In this document: positions 17,803 to 27,690 of the stretch, in pieces
Layout: every line of letters starts with the position of its first letter
Position numbering within the stretch: position 1 is the stretch's first letter
Source of the DNA: SAR324 cluster bacterium
GTDB lineage: Bacteria; SAR324; NAC60-12
Assembly (NCBI GenBank): GCA_015231825.1
Contig: JADGAV010000001.1
Location: forward strand, 254,248 to 318,247
Direction: 5' to 3'
Length of the DNA: 64,000 bases
Made by a program: the position numbers and the translations under genes
The notes under the pieces: model-generated
What the model saw: only the letters and a program-made list of their open reading frames with translations
Told to the model about the DNA's origin: nothing
Database searches by the model: none

Positions 17803-18822
17803 TTACAATACTCGATGCGGCAAACTCTCTGTCCTTCCGGCTGGTGTGATGCGGACATAATCCAATTTGCGCTGCAGCTCCTTGATGGTGGAAGCTCCGG
17901 CATAAGTCAAACCGGAACGCAGTCCACCAATGACATCGGCAATGATGGCCTCTTCTGTTTCCTGAAAAGGCACTTCCGTAGAAATGCCTTCCGCTGTTTT
18001 CCATTCTGCCATACCGCCGCGGTGGTCATCCTGCACTTCGCTGCTGGCCATTCCTCTGAAAATTTTGACCTTGACGTCATTTCCCTTATCATCTTTTTTT
18101 ACAACGACGGCTCCAGGCGTTGGTGTGGTGCCTGCCAGCATACTGCCGACCATCACAAAATCTGCACCAAAGGCCAACGCCTTAACGATATCTCCCGGGT
18201 TACGAATCCCACCATCGGCAATAACAGACCGGTCGACCCGTGCACATTCATTAATTGCTGTCAAATTAGGAACGCCGAATCCTGTTTTGATTCTTGTGGT
18301 ACAGACTGAACCTCCTCCGATGCCGACTTTGATCAAATCCGCCTTGCAGGAAGCCAGATAATCTGCACCGGCATAGGTGGCTACATTGCCTGCCATCAGG
18401 CATGTTTCTTTTCCCAAAAGGGATCTCATTTCTTTCAGCGTCCAACCGACATACTTGGCATGGGCGTGGGCGACATCGATGCAAAAATAGTCGGCTCCAG
18501 CACTCCGGAGAGCTTCGGCTCTTTCTAATTCTTCAGGACTGCAGCCGATTGAAACAAATGCGGGGAATTGACAAGCCTTAAACATTTCCACATTCTTTTC
18601 GATGGACATGAATCGATGCAGCACACCCATTCCTCCTTTTGCCCCGATAAAATTTGCCATTTCTGATTCGGTAATCGTGTCCATATTGGAAGTAAACAAG
18701 GGAACATCTAAAGAAACCTTTTCAGTTTTATCAGTGATGGTAATATCGACCGTTTTGCGAGATTCCCAGTGGTTGTAGGAAGGGACCAATAAAACATCGT
18801 CATAGGTTATGGCGTCATTCAT
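17803..18822 (-). CDS. guaC: GMP reductase
   Basis: This 339-residue TIM-barrel protein of the IMPDH/GMPR family has no CBS domains. GMP reductase converts GMP to IMP with NADPH and release of ammonia. It shows the phosphate-binding and catalytic loop GIGGGSVCTTRIKTGFGVP, with the catalytic Cys and the GMPR-type TTRIKTG sequence. Also visible are IADGGIRNPGDIVKALAFGA and the flap FRGMASSEV, the equivalent of the GMPR YGMSSxxA motif. The final RSGLTYAGASTIKELQ also matches GMPR better than IMPDH. GAGAAAAAAT precedes the ATG. It stands alone, so its role in purine salvage is inferred from the family. Confidence 0.88.
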   Translation of the reverse strand: MNDAITYDDVLLVPSYNHWESRKTVDITITDKTEKVSLDVPLFTSNMDTITESEMANFIGAKGGMGVLHRFMSIEKNVEMFKACQFPAFVSIGCSPEELERAEALRSAGADYFCIDVAHAHAKYVGWTLKEMRSLLGKETCLMAGNVATYAGADYLASCKADLIKVGIGGGSVCTTRIKTGFGVPNLTAINECARVDRSVIADGGIRNPGDIVKALAFGADFVMVGSMLAGTTPTPGAVVVKKDDKGNDVKVKIFRGMASSEVQDDHRGGMAEWKTAEGISTEVPFQETEEAIIADVIGGLRSGLTYAGASTIKELQRKLDYVRITPAGRTESLPHRVL

Positions 18823-19047
18823 ATTTTTTCTCAGGAGTGGATGAAAGAATGGGATTTTGTTTTTTGCAGTATGAAAACCACGAATTGTTCGTTGCTAACT
18901 TTTAACGTATCATTTGCACAAGAAAGGAACGAATTCAAGTTTCTTGATCATGTCACCCGTCTTCGCTAAGATAGATTCCAGAATTTTAAACCCAATTAAA
19001 TCTCTCAGCAAGGATTTACAGCCTTCCATTGAAACGAATTGAGAATC

Positions 19048-19863
19048 ATGCAAGCATTTTGGGACAAGGTTTTGAGCTTTTCAAAGTCTCTGAGCAGTGA
19101 AGTGGCAATGGATCTGCTTTCGGATTTTGGAAAAGTCACTGGAGTGGAAAAAGAGGACGGAAGCCTCGTCACTGTGGCAGATAAACGTGCGGATTCGCAA
19201 ATCCGTGAGGCAATACAAAATGGATTTCCAGATCACGGACTTTTGACAGAGGAAGCGGATTCAGCCCTGTTTCCCGGCAACGATTGGTGCTGGGTGGTCG
19301 ATCCTCTTGATGGAACCAATAATTTTGCCCGCGGAATTCCTGTATGGGGGATTTCTCTGGCATTGCTGTATCAGGGGACTCCTGTTTTTGGTTACGCTGA
19401 TTTTCCTCCCCTGCAGCAGTCCTGCTATGGATTTTTTCCCGGTCATCCGGATTTGAAAGGGTCGCCCGGAGCATTTATTAACGGGAAAGCCATTCATCCC
19501 AGAAATGATGAGGTGGAACCCAATCAATTTTTCACTTTTTGCACCCGGAGTATCCGGTTGGTCAAGGAACGATTCCCCTGCAAAATACGAATGCTGGGCA
19601 GCGGAGTCTATGAATTTGTTGCTGTAGCCGGAGGTGTGACTCTGGGAGCCGTTTCATCAACTCCAAAAATCTGGGATATTGCGGGTGCATATCCAATTGT
19701 CCTTGCTGCAGGGGCTCATTGGAAGTCATTTGGAAAGCATCCGTTCCCCCTTGAAGTTGGCAGGGACTATCTGCAAGCCCCCTTTCCCCTGATGATCACG
19801 GCACGTGCAGAATTGGTAAATCAGTTTCAAAATTATTTTGAAGCTCCGGCATATTCTGGATGA
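19048..19863 (+). CDS. Inositol monophosphatase family protein
   Basis: This 271-residue metal-dependent phosphatase shows the family motifs LLTEEAD (metal ligand Glu), WVVDPLDGTNNFARG (metal-binding Asp cluster) and KIWDIAGAYPIVLAAG (C-terminal Asp). Substrates in the family include inositol phosphate, histidinol phosphate, fructose bisphosphate and PAP, and the sequence does not decide among them. A TTG nine bases upstream is in frame, but GAG before the ATG at 19048 supports this start. The small zinc-ribbon gene follows after 24 bp. Confidence 0.88.
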   Translation: MQAFWDKVLSFSKSLSSEVAMDLLSDFGKVTGVEKEDGSLVTVADKRADSQIREAIQNGFPDHGLLTEEADSALFPGNDWCWVVDPLDGTNNFARGIPVWGISLALLYQGTPVFGYADFPPLQQSCYGFFPGHPDLKGSPGAFINGKAIHPRNDEVEPNQFFTFCTRSIRLVKERFPCKIRMLGSGVYEFVAVAGGVTLGAVSSTPKIWDIAGAYPIVLAAGAHWKSFGKHPFPLEVGRDYLQAPFPLMITARAELVNQFQNYFEAPAYSG

Positions 19864-19887
19864 AATCAAGTGCTTTGAGGAGCAAAA

Positions 19888-20148
19888 ATGACTTGGATAA
19901 AATATGACAATATCAGTCCCTTTGAGACATGCCTGGTTTGTATGAAGTCCAATGAAAACGTCAATATTTTTGAACAAATCAAAGGAGGAGATCGATACCC
20001 TCGGCACTATATTCAAAAGTGCACCGGGTGCGGGGCGGTGGCAGAGTTTTTTGAAGATGAGGAGCCAAGAACCTATTTTTGTGAAATTTTTCAAATGATG
20101 GACCCTATCGAAGAGGAAGAATCAGGATCCCTGGAAAATCTCAATTGA
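19888..20148 (+). CDS. Small zinc-ribbon-like protein of unknown function
   Basis: This 86-residue protein has CLVCMKSN and CTGCG, two CxxC pairs 29 residues apart, and a very acidic C-terminus. The paired CxxC motifs suggest a zinc ribbon. I do not recognise the family. The ribosome binding site TTTGAGGAGCAAAA before the ATG is the strongest in this part of the window, so the gene is probably real despite its size. It follows the inositol-monophosphatase-family gene by 24 bp and is probably cotranscribed. Confidence 0.7.
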   Translation: MTWIKYDNISPFETCLVCMKSNENVNIFEQIKGGDRYPRHYIQKCTGCGAVAEFFEDEEPRTYFCEIFQMMDPIEEEESGSLENLN

Positions 20149-20510
20149 ACATTCAGGAATTGTTTCAATTCACAGGGAAGTCAAAGCATTCTGCACGGAT
20201 CCCTTTTTTTAAAAAAATTTAAATATAGAAATTTCCTCTCGATTTCTACGAACATGGTTTTCTAATCTTTGCAAAGTCCTGTTTCCAGGTTTTTCTGACC
20301 CAATTCCTTACCACGCTGTAAAGTATGTTGAACAAAATATTCCTGCATGCAGGGCTCAGAAATATGAAGGTTTTTCTGCACCCCTAAAAAAAAATTGAGG
20401 ACAATGGAACGGTAGACTTTGCAGAAATGGGCGTGACATTCAAAAGTGGAGTTGCTACCATAACCGTAGACAATAAAACCTAAAAAATTCTTTCACGAAG
20501 GGAAACAAAT
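20149..20510. other. Intergenic region, possibly holding a decayed gene
   Basis: This 362-bp region precedes the second ABM gene. It contains a short GAATTG-TTT-CAATTC hairpin at 20157-20171 without a T-run, and a possible frameshifted gene remnant listed separately. Nothing else is convincing. Confidence 0.4.
20213..20483 (+). pseudogene. Possible frameshifted gene remnant
   Basis: A 61-codon open frame (20213-20395) without a start codon reads protein-like, for example PGFSDPIPYHAVKYVEQN. It meets a nine-base A-run at 20386-20394. Moving frame across that run continues for about 30 codons (DNGTVDFAEMGVTFKSG) to a TAA at 20481. The two halves together look like the end of a protein broken by a homopolymer indel. 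Chance open frames of this size are not rare, so this is a weak call. Confidence 0.2.
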
Positions 20511-20795
20511 ATGGCAGTCAGCTTAGTGGTTCATCTCGAAATTGCCTCAGAAAAGTTTGATGAATTTATTGAAATCGCCCGTGGACACGGCAAGCGTTCG
20601 TTAGAAACCGAAGACGGGTGTCTCAGTTTTCAGGTCATGATCTCCGAAGAGGAAGCAAATAAAGTGATCCTGGTAGAAGTCTATCAGGATAATGAAGCCC
20701 TTGAATCCCATTGGAAGTCCGCTCACATGGCTGCTTATTTGGAAAAAACTGGAGGAATGATCAGCAATCGGCAGCGTTTCAAATGTACTGTCTGA
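20511..20795 (+). CDS. ABM-domain monooxygenase-like protein (YgiN type)
   Basis: This 94-residue single-domain ABM protein has strand LVVHLEIASEKFDEF, then the helix-strand ETEDGCLSFQVM, the strand VILVEVYQDNEALESHW with its typical histidine, and a final SAHMAAYLEKTG with a second histidine. This pattern is that of YgiN-like putative quinol monooxygenases. The physiological substrate is unknown. The ATG follows GAAGGGAAACAAAT, a fair ribosome binding site. Confidence 0.88.
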   Translation: MAVSLVVHLEIASEKFDEFIEIARGHGKRSLETEDGCLSFQVMISEEEANKVILVEVYQDNEALESHWKSAHMAAYLEKTGGMISNRQRFKCTV

Positions 20796-20863
20796 GAATG
20801 TAATTCACTGATCATTTGAACCCCATATATTGAAAAAGTGACCCCTGAATCTTCAAAAATAAA

Positions 20864-21109
20864 ATGGATGAAAAAACAATCGAGAAGATCAGACTGGGTT
20901 GGCAGGTAGGAATCTGGAGCACTTTGCTGCTTGGTGTTCTATTGAGCTTGGTTTTATTCATCTTTGAATTTGGACATAGAGAAAAGGCTTACCACTATGT
21001 TATGGTTGGCGTTTTTATGTTTGTTGCAGCGTTTGTTGTTGAAATGATTGTTGAAGCGATTCTGTTTTTCAGGCGGCATAAAGGAAATTCACTTATACCT
21101 GGAGAATAG
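20864..21109 (+). CDS. Small membrane protein, two predicted spans
   Basis: This 81-residue protein has an N-terminal amphipathic segment and two hydrophobic spans (about residues 17-36 and 45-68), ending in a basic RRHKG tail. I do not recognise a family. No clear ribosome binding site is visible, which lowers confidence, but composition and topology look like a real inner-membrane protein. It lies 68 bp after the ABM gene on the same strand. Confidence 0.5.
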   Translation: MDEKTIEKIRLGWQVGIWSTLLLGVLLSLVLFIFEFGHREKAYHYVMVGVFMFVAAFVVEMIVEAILFFRRHKGNSLIPGE

Positions 21110-21179
21110 AAGGACTGCTTGAGTTCACTTGGTTTTCTTTGAGCAAAGAAATCCACTCCTTCTCCAAAACTAACTGATT

Positions 21180-22391
21180 TTAAGACGGAGCATCAACTTT
21201 CAACACGATTGCTGCCGCGGTATCTCCAGCTGCACATCCGGTGAACAAACCGTTCCCTCCACCTCTCATTACCAGTTCTTCAATCAATTCAATGATGGAA
21301 CGCATGCCTGTTGGTCCTTGTGGGTGACCCCAGATCAGGGAAGATCCATAATTGTTGACATCTGCCAGTGGAATATTCAATTCACGACTCAGGAAACAGT
21401 CATTAACCGCAAAAGGATTGTGGGTTTTGATGGCTTTAATATTTCCCAGACTCAATCCGGCACGTTCCAAAACGCGGTGAACTGCCGGTAAATTGGCCTT
21501 GGGCATGAAACCTTTTTCTGCACGCCCCTGGGCAAAGGCCAGCAGTTGAATTTCAATTCCGCTGTCTCGGCTCCATTCCGCGGCCTTTTTCTGACTGCTT
21601 ATTATGATGCCCGAATTTCCATCTGCCGGGAAGGTCTGAGCTCCGAAAGTGACTGTTCCATCCGGCATCACAGGCCTGAGTCCGGAAAGAGTCTCTTTCG
21701 TGGTCGGGAAAATTCCTTCATCTTCAACGACCGTACCCACTACTTTTTTCCCAGGTTTGATTTCGACCGGGGTCAGCATGTATTTTTTGTGAAATGAGGC
21801 ATCATTTTCCAGAGCCTGCTTGTACTGATGGTGTCTCAACAAAACAGCCTCATGCTGTTCTTCTGTGGAAATCCTGGATTCACGGGCGACATTTTCAGCG
21901 GTTTGAAGCATTCCATTGCGGGCAAAAGGGTCAAATTGGAAATTATCCCAGACCCAATCTTCCGAATCACCCCGTCCGCCGGGCCCCAGGGGATTGGGAT
22001 AATTGAGGTGCGGACCATTAGATGTTCTGTCTGCCGTAATACAGAGAATTGCTCTGTCCTCTTCTTCATTCGTTTCCATTTCAAAAGCAGCACTGCCCAT
22101 CAGTCGAGCGGAGGTTGCACAAGCCTGGGCGAAGGTGGGACCGGTGATTCCTTCTGCCCCGATTAATCCTGCAAGCCAGGGGGCTCCATAAAAACAGTTT
22201 ATCGAGGGAACTGTCATGCCGAAAAACAAATCGGAAAAGCAATTTGGAGCAATATTTCTTTCGGCCAGTGCACGCTGGGTCATTTCTGCAGCAAACTTGA
22301 CGGGGTGCAGATTGGCAAAACTTCCCTGCCATTTAACAAAAGGGGTGGACCAGTATCCTCCATAGGGGATAAATGCCTTTTCGAGAGCCAT
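21180..22391 (-). CDS. Thiolase-family protein (acetyl-CoA acetyltransferase-like)
   Basis: This 403-residue protein has a thiolase fold. It shows the first catalytic Cys in QACATSARLMGSAA (about residue 89), HNPFAVND in place of the usual NEAFA motif, YGSSLIWGHPQGPTG for the GHPxGxTG motif, and a late Cys in FTGCAAGDTAAAIV. All residues needed for Claisen condensation or thiolysis have counterparts. It could be a degradative thiolase or an SCP-x/DitF-type thiolase; the chain-length preference is not evident. GGAGAAAATC decides for the ATG at 22391 over one twelve bases upstream. Lon lies 20 bp upstream on the same strand. Confidence 0.85.
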   Translation of the reverse strand: MALEKAFIPYGGYWSTPFVKWQGSFANLHPVKFAAEMTQRALAERNIAPNCFSDLFFGMTVPSINCFYGAPWLAGLIGAEGITGPTFAQACATSARLMGSAAFEMETNEEEDRAILCITADRTSNGPHLNYPNPLGPGGRGDSEDWVWDNFQFDPFARNGMLQTAENVARESRISTEEQHEAVLLRHHQYKQALENDASFHKKYMLTPVEIKPGKKVVGTVVEDEGIFPTTKETLSGLRPVMPDGTVTFGAQTFPADGNSGIIISSQKKAAEWSRDSGIEIQLLAFAQGRAEKGFMPKANLPAVHRVLERAGLSLGNIKAIKTHNPFAVNDCFLSRELNIPLADVNNYGSSLIWGHPQGPTGMRSIIELIEELVMRGGGNGLFTGCAAGDTAAAIVLKVDAPS

Positions 22392-22411
22392 GATTTTCTC
22401 CAAAAATGAGG

Positions 22412-24856
22412 TTATTTGGCAAAACAGATTTTTAGTACCTGTTCAAAAGAATTGACAAAATTCGTCGTGATTCCTTCTTTGAGGTAGTCTTCCAGATCAT
22501 CAAAATCGTCCTTATTTTCTAGAGGAAAGATAATTTCGGTCACACCGGCGCGTTTGGCAGCGATCAATTTTTCTTTCAATCCACCGATGGGCATCACCAA
22601 GCCCGTCAAAGACAGTTCACCCGTCATGGCAAGATTGGCTTTGATCGGGCGATTGATGGCAAGGGAATAAAGAGCACAGGCCATCGTGATTCCGGCAGAA
22701 GGCCCATCCTTGGGTGTTGCTCCGGCAGGAACATGCAGATGGACAAAATGCTTGTCAAAAAATTCCTTGTGCTTTTTATTTTCTGAGAGCAGAGAGCGAA
22801 TATGGGTGTATGCGATTTCCGAAGATTCGAGCATCACGTCTCCCAACTGGCCGGTTCTCTTAAAACCCGGACTTTTTGAAGCAATTTTAGTGGCTTCTAT
22901 GAAAAGTGTTGCTCCTCCCATGCTGGTGTAAGCCAATCCCATCACCACTCCAACTCTTGGTTTTTTGTAGAGCTGTTCTTCATGAAAAACCCGACGCCCC
23001 AAAAGCTTTTGAAGATCACTGCTTTTGAGTTTTACCTGCGGGACATCCTCTTCAACAATTTGCTTGGTGACTTTTCGATAAATCTTTTTGATTTGATTTT
23101 CGAGGCCCCGTACGCCGGCCTCACGGGCATATCCGTCAATCAGATCACGAATGACTGTGTCAGGAAGGCTCACCTGTCGTTTTGTCAACCCGTGCGCTTT
23201 GAGCTGTTTTGGGATCAAATGACGTTTGGCAATCTGAACTTTTTCTTCAAGAATATATCCTGACAGGGGGATGATTTCCATACGGTCCAAAAGAGGACGT
23301 GGTATGGTTTCGAGCTGATTGGCCGTGCAAATGAAAAGTACTTTCGAAAGATCAAAGCGAATGTCCAGGTAGTGATCGAGAAAGTCTTTATTTTGCTCAG
23401 GATCAAGAACTTCCAATAGAGCCGAAGCGGGGTCCCCTTGAAAACTGGCTCCGATTTTGTCAATTTCATCCAGCATGATCAAGGGGTTCGAGGTTTTGCA
23501 TGTTTTGATTGCATTGATGAATTTTCCTGGCAGGGCTCCGATATAGGTCCTTCGATGTCCTTTAATTTCTGCTTCATCCCGCATTCCTCCTAATGAAAAA
23601 CGGAAAAATTCTCGGCCAATGCTTTTCGCAATAGATTGTCCAATCGAAGTTTTGCCGGTTCCGGGAGGTCCGATCAGCAAAATCATCGATCCCGACAAAT
23701 TTCCTTTTACTTTTCCAACGGAAATGAATTCCAGGATGCGTTCCTTGACATCCTTCAATCCAAAATGATCTCGATTGAGAATTTTTTCTGCCCTTTTCAG
23801 GTCATATTTATCCTGACTGTATCGTCCCCAGGGAAGAATCGTCAACCAGTCCAGGTAGGACCGGGTTACGTTAAATTCCGGAGAAGAAGGCTCCAGCAGT
23901 TGAAGTTTTTCGAGTTCTTCGTCGATTCGTTCCTGTGCTTCCTCTGTCAACGTCAGTCGGCTCAGTCGTTTTTTAAATTTGTCTGCTTCAGATTCTTTGT
24001 CATCTTTAGTGATCCCCAACTCTTTTTTAATTTCTTTGAGTTGTTCCCGCAGGAAAAATTCCCTCTGCTGGGTGGTCAACCGTTCTTCAATCCGTTTGTT
24101 GATCTGCCCCTGAAGTTTAGAAATTTCCAATTCCTTTTTCAATAATATTAGAGATTTTTCAATCCGCGGCCTTATTTTTCTTGTTTCCAGAATTTCCTGC
24201 AATTCTTCTGCAGAAGAAGAAGTCATTGCCGCAGAAAAATCAGCCAAAGTCCCGGGTTCGTTTACATTGAGACGACTCAGCAACAGATTCAATTCTTCTC
24301 TGAACATCGGCTTTTTTTGAATCAGTTCTTTCATGGCATCAATGATTGAGACTGAATAGGCTTTCAACTCTTCATTTTTTTCCATCTCTACGGAGTGCCA
24401 GTATTCCACTTTCGCCTGAAAGGCAGGAGCTTCTTTGAGCATTTGAATGATTTTGAATCGTTCAAGGACCTGCACCATGACATGAATGGGCTGGTTTTGA
24501 TCAGCCTGCTGGACTTCCAAAACCTTTCCTACGGTTCCAACCTGATAAAGATCTTTGGCAGTTTCTGCTTTTTTAATGATTCCTTCTAAGGTCGGTTTCA
24601 TCAGCAGCAAGCCGATATACGTCGCTTTTTCTGAGCTTTTCAGGATATCCAGCATCACCCTTTTTGAAACCGGTTCCATGATCACCAACGGTGCCATCAT
24701 TTTAGGAAACATTGGGCGGTCCGGAATCGGGAAAATTGGAAGGATATCCGGAAGAACCTCGGACGCTAAAACAATGGAACGAGTCGGAATCTCTTCTTCT
24801 TCGCTGAGTTCCTCGGAAACTGTACCGTCGATTACTTCTTTTGGCTTTTCTGACAT
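22412..24856 (-). CDS. lon: ATP-dependent protease La (Lon)
   Basis: This 814-residue Lon protease degrades misfolded and regulatory proteins in the cytoplasm. Domains in order are an N-terminal substrate-binding LAN domain ([14 protein letters not shown] onward), a coiled region, an AAA+ module (Walker [13 protein letters not shown], Walker [10 protein letters not shown]), and a C-terminal serine-lysine protease domain with DGPSAGITM and the catalytic Lys in [12 protein letters not shown]. Length is typical. GGAGGG seven bases before the ATG at 24856 decides the start over one 27 bases upstream. An acidic tail at the N-terminus (EELSEEEEI) is a minor peculiarity. Confidence 0.96.
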   Translation of the reverse strand: MSEKPKEVIDGTVSEELSEEEEIPTRSIVLASEVLPDILPIFPIPDRPMFPKMMAPLVIMEPVSKRVMLDILKSSEKATYIGLLLMKPTLEGIIKKAETAKDLYQVGTVGKVLEVQQADQNQPIHVMVQVLERFKIIQMLKEAPAFQAKVEYWHSVEMEKNEELKAYSVSIIDAMKELIQKKPMFREELNLLLSRLNVNEPGTLADFSAAMTSSSAEELQEILETRKIRPRIEKSLILLKKELEISKLQGQINKRIEERLTTQQREFFLREQLKEIKKELGITKDDKESEADKFKKRLSRLTLTEEAQERIDEELEKLQLLEPSSPEFNVTRSYLDWLTILPWGRYSQDKYDLKRAEKILNRDHFGLKDVKERILEFISVGKVKGNLSGSMILLIGPPGTGKTSIGQSIAKSIGREFFRFSLGGMRDEAEIKGHRRTYIGALPGKFINAIKTCKTSNPLIMLDEIDKIGASFQGDPASALLEVLDPEQNKDFLDHYLDIRFDLSKVLFICTANQLETIPRPLLDRMEIIPLSGYILEEKVQIAKRHLIPKQLKAHGLTKRQVSLPDTVIRDLIDGYAREAGVRGLENQIKKIYRKVTKQIVEEDVPQVKLKSSDLQKLLGRRVFHEEQLYKKPRVGVVMGLAYTSMGGATLFIEATKIASKSPGFKRTGQLGDVMLESSEIAYTHIRSLLSENKKHKEFFDKHFVHLHVPAGATPKDGPSAGITMACALYSLAINRPIKANLAMTGELSLTGLVMPIGGLKEKLIAAKRAGVTEIIFPLENKDDFDDLEDYLKEGITTNFVNSFEQVLKICFAK

Positions 24857-25177
24857 TGTTTGCCCTCCAGAGCTAACATTCATAGATTCTAATTTGATAC
24901 GTTTGACGATTGATGATTCAATTTATCAAATTCCTCGAATATCATCAAATTTAAAGGAACAAGACACCTCAATTGAAATCCGAATGCTAGGATTCAATAA
25001 ACCAGGATGCCTGCAGGTCTTAGGATCTGGAAAAGACATCCGGGGCCATTAAACCTGAAGGTATTCCAAGGAATATTATGCTATACAATAGAAAAGAAAA
25101 ACAGAAGGAAGATAAATGAAACGTTGATTTTGGCAGGCTGTTGGAAGCTTGATCCCTGAATGCTATTGGGATTATGG
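24857..25177. other. Gene-free stretch upstream of lon
   Basis: This 321-bp region lies between lon and the phosphonate-type permease gene, both on the minus strand. It must hold the lon promoter, but neither a sigma-70 nor a heat-shock promoter is a clear match by eye, and no terminator for the permease operon is evident. Confidence 0.4.
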
Positions 25178-25993
25178 CTAAATAATTGCGTGGCGAATTT
25201 TTGCTGAAACCCACTCGCTGACGACTACTGTTCCTAAAATCACGATTAAGATTAGAGAGACCTGAGTCCAGGCAAGAGTTGAAATGGAAGAATCGAGCTG
25301 CAGTCCGATGCCTCCTGCCCCGACGAGACCGAGCACAGTGGATTCCCGAATATTGATGTCCCAGCGGAAGACGCTGATCCCTGCAAAGGCAGGCATGATC
25401 TGAGGGACAATCCCGTAAGACAGCTTTTGCGCTTTGCTGGCTCCCGTTGCTTCAATTGCTTCGACCTGGTTCGGGTCAATTTCTTCGATAGCTTCATACA
25501 GGAGTTTGGCACAAAATCCGATTGAACGAAGGCCAATGGCTATAACCCCTGCAAAGACACCAGGCCCAATCAGGGTAACCAGCATCAGAGCCCAGATTAA
25601 GGAATTGATCGACCGGGACGAAACGATAATAAATAACGCAATGGGCCGGACAAAAGTCAGGCTTGGGGAGGTATTGCGGGCAGCACAAAAAGCAATTGGA
25701 ATCGCAATCAGAATTGCCAGCATTGTCCCCAATGTTGCAATATTGATGGTGTCCCAAACCGGGATCCAAAGTTTACCCATGTATTCCCATTTTGGAGGAA
25801 CCATGCGCTCTGCCATATCAATGGCCTGGCGGGGGGAGTCCTCAACAAACATCCAGATTGTTTTCTCGGAAATCAGACGCCAGCAAAATAGAAAAATTGC
25901 AATCCCGATCAACCAGAAAAACCAGCGGAGGAGCTGCTCCGGTCGAGTGCGCAATTGCCATGATTTGATTCCGTTTTGTTCAGAAGACGGCAT
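25178..25993 (-). CDS. phnE: Phosphonate-type ABC transporter permease
   Basis: This 271-residue permease has six or so spans and the PhnE-type EAA loop EEIDPNQVEAIEATGASKAQK. It also has DINIRESTVLGLVGAGGIG, the signature that follows the loop in phosphonate and phosphite permeases. It forms the inner-membrane channel with the second PhnE encoded just upstream, whose stop overlaps this start by one base (TAATG). It is the last gene of a phnDCEE operon. Confidence 0.92.
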   Translation of the reverse strand: MPSSEQNGIKSWQLRTRPEQLLRWFFWLIGIAIFLFCWRLISEKTIWMFVEDSPRQAIDMAERMVPPKWEYMGKLWIPVWDTINIATLGTMLAILIAIPIAFCAARNTSPSLTFVRPIALFIIVSSRSINSLIWALMLVTLIGPGVFAGVIAIGLRSIGFCAKLLYEAIEEIDPNQVEAIEATGASKAQKLSYGIVPQIMPAFAGISVFRWDINIRESTVLGLVGAGGIGLQLDSSISTLAWTQVSLILIVILGTVVVSEWVSAKIRHAII

Positions 25994-26793
25994 TATTGAA
26001 CTTTTTTGCGTATGTAACCGGATGAGTATTCCACCAACATGACGATGCCGATGATGACTAACAAAATAGCTGCTGCAGAATCAAATTCATAGCGGTCGAA
26101 TGAAGTCAGAAGTGTGGCCCCGATTCCCCCTCCACCAACAATGCCGACCACTGCCGATTCTCTGAAATTGATGTCCAACCGGTACATTCCGAGTCCAATC
26201 ATCCGCGGCATCACCTGAGGTTGCACCGAATAATTCAACCACTGCAGCCAGCTGGCCCCGGTAGCGCGAATCGCTTCGGCCTGGACCGGATCCATATCCT
26301 CGATATCCTCGGCAAGCAGTTTCCCGTAAAATCCAATGGTCCCAATGCTCAGCGCCATAAAACCTGCAAAGGGTCCGAACCCGAAAAGTTTTACAAAAAA
26401 TATTGCCAGGATTACCTCTGGAAAAGTTCGCGACACCGCGAGTATCCCGCGACAAAAAAGATAGATTGGGCGAAAAGAAAGGTTCCGGGCAGCCCCCAAT
26501 CCGACGGGAATCGAAAGCAGGATCCCCACCACCGTTGAAGTGACTGCCATCCAGAGACTTTCATAGATCCCCTCGACGATGGAATCCCAGCGTGAAATGA
26601 AATCGGGAGGAAAAAAAGCAGCCAGAAAGCGCTGGCTTCGAGTTACCCCTTCTGCCACTCGGTCCCAGTTGATTTCCATTGTGCCGAACGCCAAAACGAG
26701 ATAGATGGCGGTCAAAACCCATAATGTCCAGCGGAGGGTCGGATTTTTAATAAACGGCTGAAGTTTCCAGCTTCGCTGGGTTGGAGTCGTCAT
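25993..26793 (-). CDS. phnE: Phosphonate-type ABC transporter permease
   Basis: This 266-residue paralogue of the neighbouring permease has the loop [21 protein letters not shown] and [19 protein letters not shown]. The two permeases are only moderately similar and probably make a heterodimer. It overlaps phnC by 4 bases (ATGA). The doubled permease is usual in marine and alpha-proteobacterial phosphonate operons. Confidence 0.92.
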   Translation of the reverse strand: MTTPTQRSWKLQPFIKNPTLRWTLWVLTAIYLVLAFGTMEINWDRVAEGVTRSQRFLAAFFPPDFISRWDSIVEGIYESLWMAVTSTVVGILLSIPVGLGAARNLSFRPIYLFCRGILAVSRTFPEVILAIFFVKLFGFGPFAGFMALSIGTIGFYGKLLAEDIEDMDPVQAEAIRATGASWLQWLNYSVQPQVMPRMIGLGMYRLDINFRESAVVGIVGGGGIGATLLTSFDRYEFDSAAAILLVIIGIVMLVEYSSGYIRKKVQ

Positions 26794-27605
26794 GAGGAAG
26801 CACCTGCAGTTTCCATTGCTATTTCAATTTCTTCTTCATCCTCGACTTCTTCAATAGTTGCCTCCCAGTCTTCTTCTCCATAAATTTGGGTAAGTACATC
26901 CGGCGTAAGGCTGTCAGGAGGGCCATCATAGACAATTTTTCCTTCTTGCAGGCCGACAATCCTTTTGGCAAACATTTGTGCCAGGTGGACATCGTGAATG
27001 TTGATAATAGCGGCCAACTGCCGCTCTTGACAAAGATCACAAATCAGACGCATGATCTGTCGCGAAGTTTTTGGATCCAGACTGGCAGTTGGTTCATCAA
27101 CCAGCAGCAAATCCGGATTTTGGATCAGCGCACGGCAGATGCCTATTCGCTGTCGCTGCCCTCCTGAAAGTTCGTCAGCGCGCTTATCCGCCATGTGATC
27201 GAGTTCTACACGTTCCAGCAGACGATACGCTTCATTGATGTCATTTTGGGGATATTTTCGAAAAAAACTGCGCCAGAAACCGACGTATCCCAAGCGTCCT
27301 GAAAGGACATTTTCCATCACCGACAAACGTTCGACGAGGGCGTATTCCTGAAAAATCATTCCCATTCGGCGACGGGCCCGACGCAATGCGGCAGAACTGA
27401 GAGAGACAAGTTCTAAATCATTGAGCCAAATTTTTCCTTCTGTCGGTTCAACCAGACGATTAACGCATCGGATCACCGTACTTTTTCCAGCCCCCGACGG
27501 TCCAATCAGCGCCAAAACCTGACCTTTCGGGATCTCCAGGGAAACCCCCTTCAGTGCAATATCTCCGGTCTTATATTGTTTTACCAGCTTGTCAATGCGA
27601 AGCAT
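26790..27605 (-). CDS. phnC: Phosphonate-type ABC transporter ATP-binding protein
   Basis: This 271-residue ATPase has Walker [17 protein letters not shown]-loop [17 protein letters not shown], signature [15 protein letters not shown] and Walker [21 protein letters not shown] and GRLGYVG are typical PhnC sequence. A very acidic C-terminal tail ([10 protein letters not shown]) is longer than in most PhnC proteins. It powers the PhnE pair. It is separated from phnD by 85 bp containing a terminator-like hairpin. Confidence 0.93.
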   Translation of the reverse strand: MLRIDKLVKQYKTGDIALKGVSLEIPKGQVLALIGPSGAGKSTVIRCVNRLVEPTEGKIWLNDLELVSLSSAALRRARRRMGMIFQEYALVERLSVMENVLSGRLGYVGFWRSFFRKYPQNDINEAYRLLERVELDHMADKRADELSGGQRQRIGICRALIQNPDLLLVDEPTASLDPKTSRQIMRLICDLCQERQLAAIINIHDVHLAQMFAKRIVGLQEGKIVYDGPPDSLTPDVLTQIYGEEDWEATIEEVEDEEEIEIAMETAGASS

Positions 27606-27640
27606 GACTAGGCTCCTGAGATCTGTGGATCATCAATCGT

Positions 27641-27674
27641 TAGAAAACAGGGCTGCAGATTTGTTGCAGCCCTG
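27641..27674 (-). terminator. Terminator-like hairpin between phnD and phnC
   Basis: A perfect 10-bp stem, CAGGGCTGCA paired with TGCAGCCCTG around a 7-base loop, is followed on the minus strand by TTTTCTA. Because phnC, phnE and phnE continue downstream, it probably acts as a partial terminator or a stabilising 3' end that raises phnD message above that of the membrane components. Confidence 0.8.
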
Positions 27675-27690
27675 ATAATTGTAGAGGAAT

